The notes beneath the pieces are model-generated. The model saw only the letters and a list, made by a program, of their open reading frames with translations. It made no database searches and had not been told where the DNA came from. Source: an uncultured Verrucomicrobiota bacterium (lineage in GTDB: Bacteria > Verrucomicrobiota > Kiritimatiellia > RFP12 > UBA1067). Taken from it: a DNA stretch of 34,201 bases. A program made the translations under genes and the position numbers. The stretch is from the NCBI GenBank assembly GCA_945483525.1, contig CALYRV010000007.1, positions 1-34,201 of the forward strand, written 5' to 3'. Positions 23,824-32,700 of this stretch are shown here, piece after piece. Every line of letters begins with the position of its first letter. Within the stretch, counting starts at the first letter, position 1.

Positions 23824-24794
23824 TTCTCTCCAGTTCACCGCATACCCATGCGAATTCGAGCGTGTCCCGCATCATGCTCGACGTGATCGTCGCGCTGCTG
23901 CCGACGACCGCGGTCGGTATCTTCTTCTTCGGGATGCCCGCGGTCTGGACGATCGCGACCTGTGTCGCGACCTGTATCGTGACCGAGGCGGTGTGCCGTC
24001 TCTGTATGGGGCGGGATAACACTATCGGCGATCTTTCCGCGGTGGTTACGGGACTCCTCCTCGCGCTTAACCTCCCGGCCGGACTCCCGCTCTGGATGGC
24101 CGTCGTAGGATCGGTCTTCGCGATCTTCGTCTGCAAGCAGGTGTTCGGCGGGCTTGGCATGAATCCCTTCAACCCGGCGCTCGCGGCGCGTGCGTTCATG
24201 CTGATCTCGTTCACGGGTCCGATGACCACCTGGCTCAAGCCGATGTGGTGGAACTCTTCCGAGGCGATGACGACCGCTACTCCGCTCGCGACGATGAAGA
24301 CGTGGTTCGGTGCCGAAGCGATGGCTTCCGCCACTCCTCACGGACTCTGCAATGGTGCGTGCGTCGGCGTCCCGTCGCTTTGGGATATGGCGATCGGCAA
24401 CATGCCCGGCTGCATCGGCGAGGTCTCGGCAATCGCGCTCGCGATCGGCGCGGTTTATCTGCTCTGGCGCAAGGTCATCACCTGGCACATCCCGTTCGCG
24501 TTCCTCGCGACGGTGTTCGTCTATTCGCTTGTCTCCGGCGGTGCTCCCGCGATGATGCAGGTCCTTACGGGCGGCGTGATGATCGGCGCGTGCTTCATGG
24601 CGACGGACTATGTCACTTCGCCGACGACGGCGAAGGGGAAACTCGTCTTCGGCTTCGGCTGCGGACTCCTCTGCATGTTGATCCGTCAGTTCGGTTCGTA
24701 TCCCGAGGGGTGTTCGTTCGCGATCCTCATTATGAATGCGGTGTGTCCCTTGATCAACCGCTGGACCCAGCCGCGCCCCTTTGGAGCGAAGTGA
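23820..24794 (+). CDS. rnfD: Rnf complex membrane subunit RnfD
   Basis: 324 aa from ATG 23820 overlapping the rnfC stop; the frame is open further upstream inside rnfC but the family N-terminus (SSSPHTHANSSVSRIMLDVI) begins here. About nine membrane helices with GDLSAVVTGLLLALNLP, FGGLGMNPFNPALAARAFML and ATDYVTSPTTAKGK, all conserved in RnfD/NqrB. TTATPLATMK carries the Thr that is covalently linked to FMN in the family. The stop lies in a 7-bp repeat array. Confidence 0.95.
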   Translation: MILSSSPHTHANSSVSRIMLDVIVALLPTTAVGIFFFGMPAVWTIATCVATCIVTEAVCRLCMGRDNTIGDLSAVVTGLLLALNLPAGLPLWMAVVGSVFAIFVCKQVFGGLGMNPFNPALAARAFMLISFTGPMTTWLKPMWWNSSEAMTTATPLATMKTWFGAEAMASATPHGLCNGACVGVPSLWDMAIGNMPGCIGEVSAIALAIGAVYLLWRKVITWHIPFAFLATVFVYSLVSGGAPAMMQVLTGGVMIGACFMATDYVTSPTTAKGKLVFGFGCGLLCMLIRQFGSYPEGCSFAILIMNAVCPLINRWTQPRPFGAK

Positions 24795-24825
24795 AGAGTG
24801 AAAAGTGACAAGTGAAGAGTTGCGG
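24791..24825 (+). repeat. 7-bp tandem repeat (gtgaaga type) between rnfD and rnfG
   Basis: gtgaaga, gtgaaaa, gtgacaa, gtgaaga, gttgcgg. It includes the rnfD stop. Bases 24811-24826 are the exact reverse complement of 25329-25344 on the far side of rnfG. Confidence 0.85.
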
Positions 24826-24836
24826 AGGTTAAAGCC

Positions 24837-25292
24837 TTGAAGAAGATACTTGGATTGGTTCTTTCGCTTACGGTAATTTCCGCGGTTTGCGCCGGGGTGC
24901 TGGCGTATGTCAACAAGATCACCGCAGAGCCGATCAAGGAGACGGCGGCGAAGAACGAGGCGGCGGCGCGAGAGGCGGTGCTGTGTGGCGAGAAGGGCTA
25001 TGCCGCGATCGGCGTCTCCCACAGCGGCTATGGCGGCGACATCAAGCTGATGGTCGGCTTCAAGGAAGACAAGAAGACCGTCATCTCTTACAAGGTGCTT
25101 TCGGCGTCGGAGACTCCCGGACTCGGCATGAAGCTGTCAACGCCGGAATTCGCTGGACAGTTCAAGGGCAAGGACGGCACTTCGCTCAAGGTGAAGAAGG
25201 ACGGCGGCGAGGTGGAGGCGATCACCTCGGCGACGATTACTTCCCGTGCGGTCTGCGAAGCGATCGCCGACGCTCAGAAGAACATCAAGTAG
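24837..25292 (+). CDS. rnfG: Rnf complex FMN-binding subunit RnfG (short)
   Basis: 151 aa, shorter than the usual 180-210. TTG start with CGGAGG 8 bp upstream (24823-24828). One membrane anchor (residues 3-25, then VNKITAEPI) and a periplasmic FMN-binding domain: GYGGDIKLMVGF, SASETPGLGMKL, FKGKD and EAITSATITSRAV, where T133 is the expected site of covalent FMN (family S/T-G-A-T, here with Ser for Gly). Only about eight residues separate REAVL from GYAAIGVS, where the family normally has several tens, so an internal segment appears to be missing. It is the last rnf gene here; rnfE is not next to it. Confidence 0.9.
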   Translation: MKKILGLVLSLTVISAVCAGVLAYVNKITAEPIKETAAKNEAAAREAVLCGEKGYAAIGVSHSGYGGDIKLMVGFKEDKKTVISYKVLSASETPGLGMKLSTPEFAGQFKGKDGTSLKVKKDGGEVEAITSATITSRAVCEAIADAQKNIK

Positions 25293-25323
25293 ATGGTAGT
25301 TGGTAGATGGTAGTTGGTAGAAT
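25289..25323 (+). repeat. 7-bp tandem repeat (gtagatg/gtagttg) after rnfG
   Basis: gtagatg, gtagttg, gtagatg, gtagttg, gtagaat. A strict alternation, i.e. a 14-bp unit repeated. It includes the rnfG stop TAG (25290-25292). Confidence 0.9.
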
Positions 25324-25329
25324 CTGATT

Positions 25330-25371
25330 CCGCAACTCTTCACTCTTCACTATTACTTCTTCACTTTCCGT
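25330..25371 (+). repeat. 7-bp tandem repeat (tcttcac type) before glgB
   Basis: ccgcaac, tcttcac, tcttcac, tattact, tcttcac, tttccgt. It ends 1 bp before the glgB ATG (25373). The family is the reverse complement of the array before rnfG. Confidence 0.88.
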
Positions 25372-25372
25372 T

Positions 25373-27394
25373 ATGGCTCACCTGCTCGATGATATTTTCC
25401 TCAGGCCTTTCGAAGGGGCGATCCGCGGTCGTGCTAGGCGAGCCGAGGACCGCATCCGTGAACTGACCGGCGGCAAGACCTCGTTGTCGGACTGGGCTAA
25501 CGCTCATAACTATTTCGGACTTCACCGCGTGAAACGCGGATGGATCTTCCGCGAATGGGCGCCGAAGGCGACGAGCATGTGGCTTGTGGGCGACTTCAAC
25601 GGCTGGAAGATCAGTCCCGCGTTCGAGTGCTTCCGTATTCCCAACAGTGACGTGTGGGAGGTGAAGGTTCCCTCGAAGGCGATCAAGGCGGGGCAGAGGT
25701 ATCACCTCGAGGTCCGCTGGGAGGGCGGACACGGCGAACGCATTCCGGCGTACGCGAGATATGTGGTCCAGAATCCCGAGACCAAGCTTTTTGAAGCCGA
25801 GGTCTACGAGTCGAAATACCAGTGGAAGAATGGTGATTCTGCCGCCGTCCGTTGTCCGTCGTCCTTTGTTCCGCTGATCTACGAAGCTCACGTTGGCATG
25901 GGAACCGAAGAGGAGAAGATCGGCACTTACGTGGAGTTCCGGGACAACGTGCTGCCGCGGATCAGAAAGGCCGGTTACAATGTCGTGCAGCTGATGGCGG
26001 TCGCCGAGCATCCGTATTACGGTTCCTTCGGCTATCACGTGTCGTCTTTCTTCGCGGCGTCCTCGCGGTTCGGGACCCCCGATGACCTCAAGTCGCTCAT
26101 CGACACCGCGCACGGAATGGGGCTTAAGGTGATCATGGACCTCGTTCATTCCCACGCGGTCGCGAACGAACGTGACGGGCTTTCGCTCTTCGACGGAACG
26201 GAATATTCTTATTTCCATTCCGGCGACAAGGGACGCCACCCCGCTTGGGGAAGCCGTTGCTTCGACTACGGCAAGACCGAGACGATCCATATGCTCCTTT
26301 CGAATGCGAAGTTCTGGCTCGAAGAGTACCATTTCGACGGCTATCGTTTTGACGGCGTCACCTCGATGCTGTTCTGGGACCACGGACTTGGCACCGCCTT
26401 CACCGATTACGGCAAGTACTTCAACGGCAGCATGGACGATGACGCGTGGGTCTATCTCAATCTCGCCAACCGCGTGATCCACGAGACCAATCCGTCCGCA
26501 ATCACCATCGCCGAGGACGTCTCCGGAATGCCCGGCGTCGCCGCACCGGTGAAGGATTGCGGCATCGGCTTCGATTACCGCATGGCGATGGGCGAACCTG
26601 ATTTCTGGTTCAAGCTCGCCGAGAAGACTGCTGACGACGACTGGCCGATGGGCGGACTCTTCTACGAGCTCACCAATAAGCGGTCAGAAGAGAAGGTGGT
26701 CTCCTACGTCGAGTCTCACGACCAGGCCCTGGTCGGTGGCAAGACCTTCTTTTTCACCCTTGCCGACGCCGCGATCTACTACGGCATGGGCAAGAACCAG
26801 CATGGACTCGAAATCGAGCGCGCAATCGCGCTTCACAAGCTCGCGCGCCTCATCACCTGCTCGCTCAACGGCGGGGCTTATCTCAATTTCATGGGCAACG
26901 AGTTCGGACACCCGGAATGGATCGATTTCCCGCGGCTCGAGAACGGCTGGAACTACCATCACGCGCGGCGTCAGTGGTCGCTTCGCGACAACGAGGATCT
27001 TCGGTTCAAGTCGCTCGGCGATTTCGACGAGGCGATGCTCGGATACCTCAAGTCGGGCAAGGCGCTCTTCGGCAAGCGCGGCATCTTCGGCGCAGTGCCG
27101 ACGAAACTCGTCGCCAACGAGCCGGATAAGGTCCTCGCGTATGTGCGCGGAGACCTGCTGTTTGCCTTCAACTTCAATCCGACGAAGTCGTTCACCGATT
27201 ACGGCGTATTGGTGCCGCCGGCTTCGGACTGGAAGCATCTCTTCGATACGGACGAGCCGCGTTTCGGAGGCCAGGGGCGCATCCAGCCGGGTGTCACCTA
27301 CGCGCCGACGCTGGTCTCGGACCGCGGCGAACTCGTGCAACAGATAAAGCTCTATCTGCCCGCGCGCACGGCAGTTGTTTTAAAGAGGATTTAG
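25373..27394 (+). CDS. glgB: 1,4-alpha-glucan branching enzyme, eukaryote-like GH13_8 type
   Basis: Introduces alpha-1,6 branches in glycogen. 673 aa. An N-terminal helix (LLDDIFLRPFEGAIRGRARR) and CBM48 module with FREWAPKATSMWLVGDFNGW lead into the GH13 barrel. Catalytic residues: nucleophile D327 in FDGYRFDGVTSM, acid/base E381 in ITIAEDVSG and D450 in YVESHDQALVG. Phrases such as YYGSFGYHVSSFFAASSRFG, FMGNEFGHPEWIDFPR and NGWNYHHARRQWSL match the eukaryotic/GH13_8 form, not the E. coli form (GH13_9). About ten residues around 157-166 come from 7-bp repeats (25841-25868). The start has no ribosome site and follows a repeat array. No other glycogen gene is in the window. Confidence 0.95.
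   Translation: MAHLLDDIFLRPFEGAIRGRARRAEDRIRELTGGKTSLSDWANAHNYFGLHRVKRGWIFREWAPKATSMWLVGDFNGWKISPAFECFRIPNSDVWEVKVPSKAIKAGQRYHLEVRWEGGHGERIPAYARYVVQNPETKLFEAEVYESKYQWKNGDSAAVRCPSSFVPLIYEAHVGMGTEEEKIGTYVEFRDNVLPRIRKAGYNVVQLMAVAEHPYYGSFGYHVSSFFAASSRFGTPDDLKSLIDTAHGMGLKVIMDLVHSHAVANERDGLSLFDGTEYSYFHSGDKGRHPAWGSRCFDYGKTETIHMLLSNAKFWLEEYHFDGYRFDGVTSMLFWDHGLGTAFTDYGKYFNGSMDDDAWVYLNLANRVIHETNPSAITIAEDVSGMPGVAAPVKDCGIGFDYRMAMGEPDFWFKLAEKTADDDWPMGGLFYELTNKRSEEKVVSYVESHDQALVGGKTFFFTLADAAIYYGMGKNQHGLEIERAIALHKLARLITCSLNGGAYLNFMGNEFGHPEWIDFPRLENGWNYHHARRQWSLRDNEDLRFKSLGDFDEAMLGYLKSGKALFGKRGIFGAVPTKLVANEPDKVLAYVRGDLLFAFNFNPTKSFTDYGVLVPPASDWKHLFDTDEPRFGGQGRIQPGVTYAPTLVSDRGELVQQIKLYLPARTAVVLKRI
25841..25868 (+). 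repeat. 7-bp repeat insertion inside glgB
   Basis: gccgccg, tccgttg, tccgtcg, tcctttg. Read as AAVRCPSSFV between the CBM48 module and the GH13 barrel (before LIYEAHVGM). Confidence 0.65.
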
Positions 27395-27437
27395 AATCCG
27401 CTCTTTGATGTTAACGTGAGACTTCAACTGGAGAAAG

Positions 27438-27510
27438 TCGGACTGGCGGGGATCGGACCCGCGACCCCAACATTAAAAGTGTCGTGCTCTACCAACTGAG
27501 CTACAGTCCG
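27438..27510 (-). tRNA. tRNA-Lys (UUU)
   Basis: Read on the minus strand: acceptor CGGACTG pairs with CAGTCCG plus discriminator A, D arm with AGCTCAGTTGGTAGAGC, anticodon loop CTTTTAA (anticodon TTT), T arm with GGTCCGATCC. 73 nt without encoded CCA. It is the only clear minus-strand gene here and lies between glgB and the DUF975 gene. Confidence 0.95.
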
Positions 27511-27531
27511 ATGAGGTCGTAAAACAGTGAC

Positions 27532-27561
27532 AGTATATCATATTACGGAGCGTTCAATCAA
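27532..27561 (-). promoter_or_regulatory. Promoter of tRNA-Lys
   Basis: On the minus strand TTGATT (27556-27561), 18 bp, TATACT (27532-27537), about 21 bp before the tRNA 5' end. Confidence 0.55.
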
Positions 27562-27588
27562 CCGCAAACATATTAGGGAGGAGTAGGT

Positions 27589-28335
27589 ATGGAACTTCAG
27601 AGCAAGCCTAAGTCAAAGGAAATCCGTCAGCGCGCGTGGGATGCGCTCGGTTCGGGCTCGTATTGGCCTTATGTCGGCAGCAATCTGGTGCTGGGTCTTA
27701 TCACCGGCGTCGGCATGATGGTTCCTGCGATGATCTTCATAATCAGTATGATCGTGACGTTGGCGGTTACCGGTTGTCTGCCGAAGGATCCGGCGTCCCT
27801 GCCGGAGTCTATTCCTCTGGCCGTGATCGGAGTCGCGGCGGTCGGATCGATTCTGCTGCTCATCCCTTGGACCTACATCATCGGCTTCGGCAGCTGGAGC
27901 GGCGGCAAGATGGCGCTCGCGGCGGCTGATCGTGATTACAGGTTTGGGCTCTGCGTTTCGGGCTGGGGCCACGGCTGGAAGATGGCGTGGACGGTGATGG
28001 TGCAGTGGACCTACATCACGCTCTGGTATTTCCTGCTGATCGTTCCCGGCATCCTGAAGACCTTCTCCTACGCGATGACCAAGTACGTGCAGATAGATCA
28101 TCCCGACTGGGGGGCTAATCGTTGTATTGAGGAGTCGATGCGGTTGATGAAGGGCAACCGCTGGCGTCTCTTCAAGCTTGCCTTCAGCTTCATCGGCTGG
28201 ATCCTGCTGCCGGTATTGGTGGCACCGATCGGACTTTCCGGTCTCGCGATGCTTTTCCTCGTGCCGTATCCCAGCACGGCCTTCGCGTGCTTCTATCGTC
28301 AGCTGCTGGTCGAGAAGGGCCCGGCGTTTCTGTAA
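27589..28335 (+). CDS. DUF975-type integral membrane protein
   Basis: 248 aa, with about five or six membrane segments. It starts with a short cytoplasmic segment (KEIRQRAWDALG) common to DUF975 proteins. Later it shows the conserved part YAMTKYVQIDHPDWGANRCI followed by EESMRLMKGNRWRLFKLAFS and FIGWILL, and a final PYPSTAFACFYRQLL. Start is supported by AGGGAGGAG at 27575-27583. Function of the family is not known. It stands alone: divergent from tRNA-Lys and separated by its own promoterless gap from the downstream synthase-like genes. Confidence 0.85.
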   Translation: MELQSKPKSKEIRQRAWDALGSGSYWPYVGSNLVLGLITGVGMMVPAMIFIISMIVTLAVTGCLPKDPASLPESIPLAVIGVAAVGSILLLIPWTYIIGFGSWSGGKMALAAADRDYRFGLCVSGWGHGWKMAWTVMVQWTYITLWYFLLIVPGILKTFSYAMTKYVQIDHPDWGANRCIEESMRLMKGNRWRLFKLAFSFIGWILLPVLVAPIGLSGLAMLFLVPYPSTAFACFYRQLLVEKGPAFL

Positions 28336-28361
28336 CAGAGATTTTATTCGCCTGCATTTGG

Positions 28362-28367
28362 TATAAT
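28362..28367 (+). promoter_or_regulatory. -10 box of the ketosynthase-like operon, near-leaderless
   Basis: TATAAT lies 8 bp before the ATG at 28376, so the message would have at most a few leader bases. No strong -35 and no ribosome site are visible. Confidence 0.5.
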
Positions 28368-28375
28368 ATCAACGA

Positions 28376-29779
28376 ATGCAGAATGCTATTGCGATAGTCG
28401 GTATGAGTTGCCGTTTCGCCGGATGCCATACGCCGGCGGCGTTATGGCGTGCGGTGATGGAGCAGCGTAGCATGTTGTCCGTTCCTGGGCCGGATGCGGA
28501 GATCCCGTTCGGGCAGAAGAACGTCTTTGATCGTCCTTATCCGACGCGCCTCGGACAGCTCGGCGATCTTTACGCATGTGTGCCCTCGATGCAGAACTTC
28601 CCTCGCCAGGTCAATGCCGGCGAGAACCAGGATCTTTATTTTGCGACGCAACTCGCGTTTGACGCGCTCGCTGATGCGGGTATGCGTCCTCATCTGCGCG
28701 AGCCAGTGCGTGGTTCCGTTCGTTTCGGCTACGCGCCGCCGTTTAACGCTTCGACGGTCAACTGGCTGCAGCATACTGCATTTCTCGATCAGACTCTTGA
28801 TATTCTGCGTCGTTTTCTGCCGCATGCGCCAGAAGAGTCGATGGATCTTGTTCGTCAGCGTCTCGTGGAGTCGTTGCCTGCTCCTAATGCGGCGTCTTTT
28901 CTGCTAGGATCTGGCTATCGTTTCGTCTCCTGGATTGCGCGTGAATGTTCATTCTCGGGTGCGGCGACGATCATGGACGCCGGCATGGTTACTGGAGCGG
29001 CTACACTTCAGGATGCGGCGAATGATCTGATCACGGGGCAGGTTGACGTCGCATTGGCGGGCACACTGGTGCCGCCGTTCAACCGTTCATATCTTGAGGG
29101 GCTTTCTGGAGAAGTCCCGTTTTCGACGAAAGGTGAGCTGCAGCCTTTTTCTGAAGATGCTTGCGGCACGATACCTGGTGAAGGCGGGGCGTTCTTTGTT
29201 CTGAAGCGTCGCGAAGACGCGCTGCGTGATCGCGATCGGATCTATGCGCTGATCAAGGCAGTGTCGATCGGTCATAATCCGGATGATGATGCGTCCGTTA
29301 TTCTCTCCGAAGCGACCGAGAACATCGGCGTGCCGGTGAAGACGATCGGGCTTATCGAGGCTGACGGCAGCGGGGTCAAGTCGTCCGAAGATCGCGAGCT
29401 TGCGGCGATCCTGAAGCTCTGGGGCGAGCATCGTCCAGGTGGCGCGCTGGTAGGTCTCGGTTCAATCAAGGGTAATATCGGTCATACGCTCCGGTCGTCG
29501 GTTTCCGCGGGGCTTGTCAAGGCGGCATTGGCGCTTTATCATCGCGTGCTTCCTCCGCAGGTGCAGCCGGAGCGTCCCAGTGACAAGATCTCTAATCTCG
29601 GCTCCAGTGCCTATCTGCTTACAGCGGCGCGTCCGTGGATTATCGGTGACAGCGCCAATCCCCGTCGTGCGGCGGTGTTTGGCGCAAACTTCGATCCGGT
29701 CCAGCCGATTGGTACGGCTTCGGTCAGCGGACGCAGCGCGGTTGTGATTCTTGAAGAGGAACCGGAGGTGCGCGGATGA
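28376..29779 (+). CDS. Ketosynthase-like protein lacking the active-site cysteine (chain-length-factor-like)
   Basis: 467 aa thiolase-fold protein of the type I synthase kind used in PUFA, heterocyst-glycolipid and enediyne synthases. Recognised parts: IAIVGMSCRFAGCHTPAALW at the start, QPFSEDACGTIPGEGGAFFV, then RDRDRIYALIKAV, SIKGNIGH and ALALYHRVLPPQVQPERPS. The nucleophile motif DAACxSS reads DAGMVTGAA, placing Met204 at the Cys position. The first catalytic His (EAHGTGT) is Asp330 in EADGSG; the second His is kept (H370). Such a protein cannot condense in the usual way. Chain-length factors and decarboxylating KS-Q proteins also lack the Cys. It overlaps the next gene by ATGA, so the two are coupled. 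Alignment is from memory. Confidence 0.85.
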   Translation: MQNAIAIVGMSCRFAGCHTPAALWRAVMEQRSMLSVPGPDAEIPFGQKNVFDRPYPTRLGQLGDLYACVPSMQNFPRQVNAGENQDLYFATQLAFDALADAGMRPHLREPVRGSVRFGYAPPFNASTVNWLQHTAFLDQTLDILRRFLPHAPEESMDLVRQRLVESLPAPNAASFLLGSGYRFVSWIARECSFSGAATIMDAGMVTGAATLQDAANDLITGQVDVALAGTLVPPFNRSYLEGLSGEVPFSTKGELQPFSEDACGTIPGEGGAFFVLKRREDALRDRDRIYALIKAVSIGHNPDDDASVILSEATENIGVPVKTIGLIEADGSGVKSSEDRELAAILKLWGEHRPGGALVGLGSIKGNIGHTLRSSVSAGLVKAALALYHRVLPPQVQPERPSDKISNLGSSAYLLTAARPWIIGDSANPRRAAVFGANFDPVQPIGTASVSGRSAVVILEEEPEVRG

Positions 29780-32700
29780 GCTCGTCGCTGGTAGTCGTAT
29801 CTGCGTCCGACCGGGAGTCGCTTCTCGAGATGATCGCCAGGATCGTTCGTTTTCTCGATCGCATGCCGGAGACTGCGCTAGTTGATGTTGCCTATACATG
29901 TTCGCTACTTAAGGGTGCCGAGCGTCTGTCGTTGGTGGTGGACAATGTTGCGGATCTGAGGTCGCGTTTAGTATCCGCCCATGCGCGGCTTTCTTCGCTT
30001 GCGATGAAGCGGATTCGCGACAAGAGCGGCACTTACTATTTCGAGGACCGGTTGCTCGGAGAAGGGCGTGGCAAGCTTGCTTTCGTCTATCCGGGTGTAA
30101 TGTCGTTCTATCCCGACATGTTGCGCGATCTTGCGATTGAGATGCGGGAATGTCGCAGCGCCTTTGACGAACTTGAGGAGGCGATGATCGGAGATGCCGA
30201 GTTCGCGCCGTCATCATTTGTCTTTCCGCCGGCATCTTATTACCGACATGACGCCGACATTTTCAGTTCCGGCGCATATGCGCAGGCGTTGGTGGCGGTG
30301 TATTCGGCCGGGGTGGGCATGACGCGCCTGCTGCGGTCGTACGGACTTCTTCCGGACGGGGTCGTGGGTTTTGCGGGCGGAGATCTCGCGGCGATGGTGC
30401 GTTCAGGCGCCGCCGGTGAATCGCGCCCTCGGACCGAGCGGGTGAGCGCAATCGCTGAAATCTACCGAATCGTCGATAAGGCGGTTGACCACGCAGGGCT
30501 TCCAGAGACGGTTATGGTCACTGTCCTTATCCACATCGGCGGGGAGACGAAACTAGCCGAGACGCTGTCTACGTTTCCGAATGGTAAGGTCACGCTCGCG
30601 CTCGACCTTTCGCCGCGGCAGAAGACCTACGCCATTGATCCGGATTTCGCTGATGAAGCGATTGCCGCCTTCAATGCGGCCGGGATCCGTTCGATGCGGC
30701 TGGCGTTGAACCGCCCGTTCAATACTCCCAAGTGTGCATCGCTGGTGCCGGCGATTCAGAAGTTCACGACAAAGTGGATGAAGGAGAAGCCGTCTACCGA
30801 GGTCTATTCCTGCTCTACCGCGGAGCCGGTTCCAGATACTCTCGCCGCCGCGCGCAAGGATACCGCCGAACGCTGGTCGCGTCCCGTGCGCTTCGCCGAT
30901 ACGGTTCGCAGGATGTATGCGGATGGTTACCGCGTGTTCGTTGAGGTGGGGCCGCGTGGATTGATGACTAGCTTTATCGAAGATACGCTGAAGGGCTGTG
31001 ATCACGCCGCGTTTGCGACCAATTCGATCCATCGTCGAGGGATGCTCCAGTTGCAGCATGCGGTCGCGCAGCTGATGGCGCTCGGCGCGGATATGGACAT
31101 TTCGTCCGCGTTCGCCGGGTATGGTCCGCGCAAGCTCGACTTTGACGCTACAGTTCCGATATCGGTTCGTCACGAGGCGGAGATGTTGCTTTCGCGGCGG
31201 TTCCCGAGGTTGACTCTGCTGTCAGACGTTCCGTTGGAAGCTGCGTCCGTTATGGTCGAACCCAAGGGGCGCGGTGCCAAGGTCGCGGCACGTCAGGCGG
31301 CGATCAATGCGCAGAGCCGGCGTCATCGCCAGTTTGATTTCGGCGCGGTGAATCCGCTGGTTTCTGATGCAGACATCGTTTCTCAGACGCCCGGGGTTTC
31401 GATTGAGATCAAAAAGACCTTCAGTATTTCTGATGCGCCGTTCATCGGGGATTTTTCGATCGGAACGAGTCAGCTTTCGTATTCCGATCCGAATTTGCGT
31501 GGACTGGTTCTGCTGACGGTTCCGATCGCTTTGGAGATCATGGCTGAAACCGCGGCATTGCTTGTCCCAGGTAGGGCGGTGGTTGCGATCGAGGATATTT
31601 CGGCGCCTCGGAACGCGGTGTTCTCTAAGGGTGTGTTGACGCTCTTCGTCAAGGCGGAGCGGGTTGCCAGCGGCTCGGCGGGACTAGCTGCAGTACGGGT
31701 CTTTGTCCGTGATGACCGTCCTGATTCAGCATATACTTCGGCGAATGTCGCCGCGACTTTCGTTCTTTCCAAGGAATATCCCAGTCCGGCGCCGCTGGAT
31801 GTGGTGAAGCATTCGAAGCCACGTACGGTCCACTGGTCAAGTCGTGATGTTTATCCGTCGCGGCTTTGTTCCGGCAAGCGACTGCGCAATATCACTTTCG
31901 TCGAGACCTGGAGTGAATCTGGTGTTGATTATACGATCAAGGTGCCGCCGATCGCCGATGCCGTTACGTTCACGCGTTTTCCGAATTGGGTAGTCAATCC
32001 TTTGTTGCTGGGGTCCGTCGTCTCTGGCTTCCCCCTCTGGCGCAGTCATGAGCGGTTCCCAGGCGCTTGTTCATTTCCGTTCCGCTGTCGTCGTATCGAT
32101 TTCCTCGGGCCGCTACCGAAAGAGGGATCGGAGGTAAAGTGCTATATGCGGCTTACCGGTGTCACGCCGACGAGTCAGATCAGCGACATTACGGTGTCTG
32201 GAGGTAACGGACTCGCCTTGATGAACATCTCCGGATGGGAGGAGCTGTGTGAGCGAGTTAATCCAGAGTATCGCGACCTGATCATGCAACCGGCAACGAG
32301 TTTTATCACCAGGAAGCTCGGTTGGGATTTCATAGGTAATCCTTCGACGGATGTCGCGACGGCGTATGTGACCGACATTCCGTATCACATCTTCGAGAAG
32401 ACGGACGAGATCTGGCTCAAGACTTTTTCCCACATCGTACTCTGCAACCAGGAGCGGTTGCAATTTGCAGACAAGATGGGGTCTGCATCGCGTAGGACCG
32501 AGTGGCTGTTCGGGCGCATCGCCGCGAAGGAAGCCGTCCGTCGATATCTTAAGGATTTCCATCAGGCCCGCTGGAGCTACGCCGATGTCGAAATCATGGC
32601 AAACGATAAGGGTAAGCCTTACGCGCTCGGCGATTGGCAGGAGTTCCTGCAGTCGGATATCGACATTGCGATCGCCCATACCGCGCAGTTCATCGTCGCG

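Noticed and set aside
23835..25022. Antisense open frame of 395 codons opposite rnfD/rnfG
   Set aside because: Arg/His/Asp-rich mirror of rnf genes; no motif.
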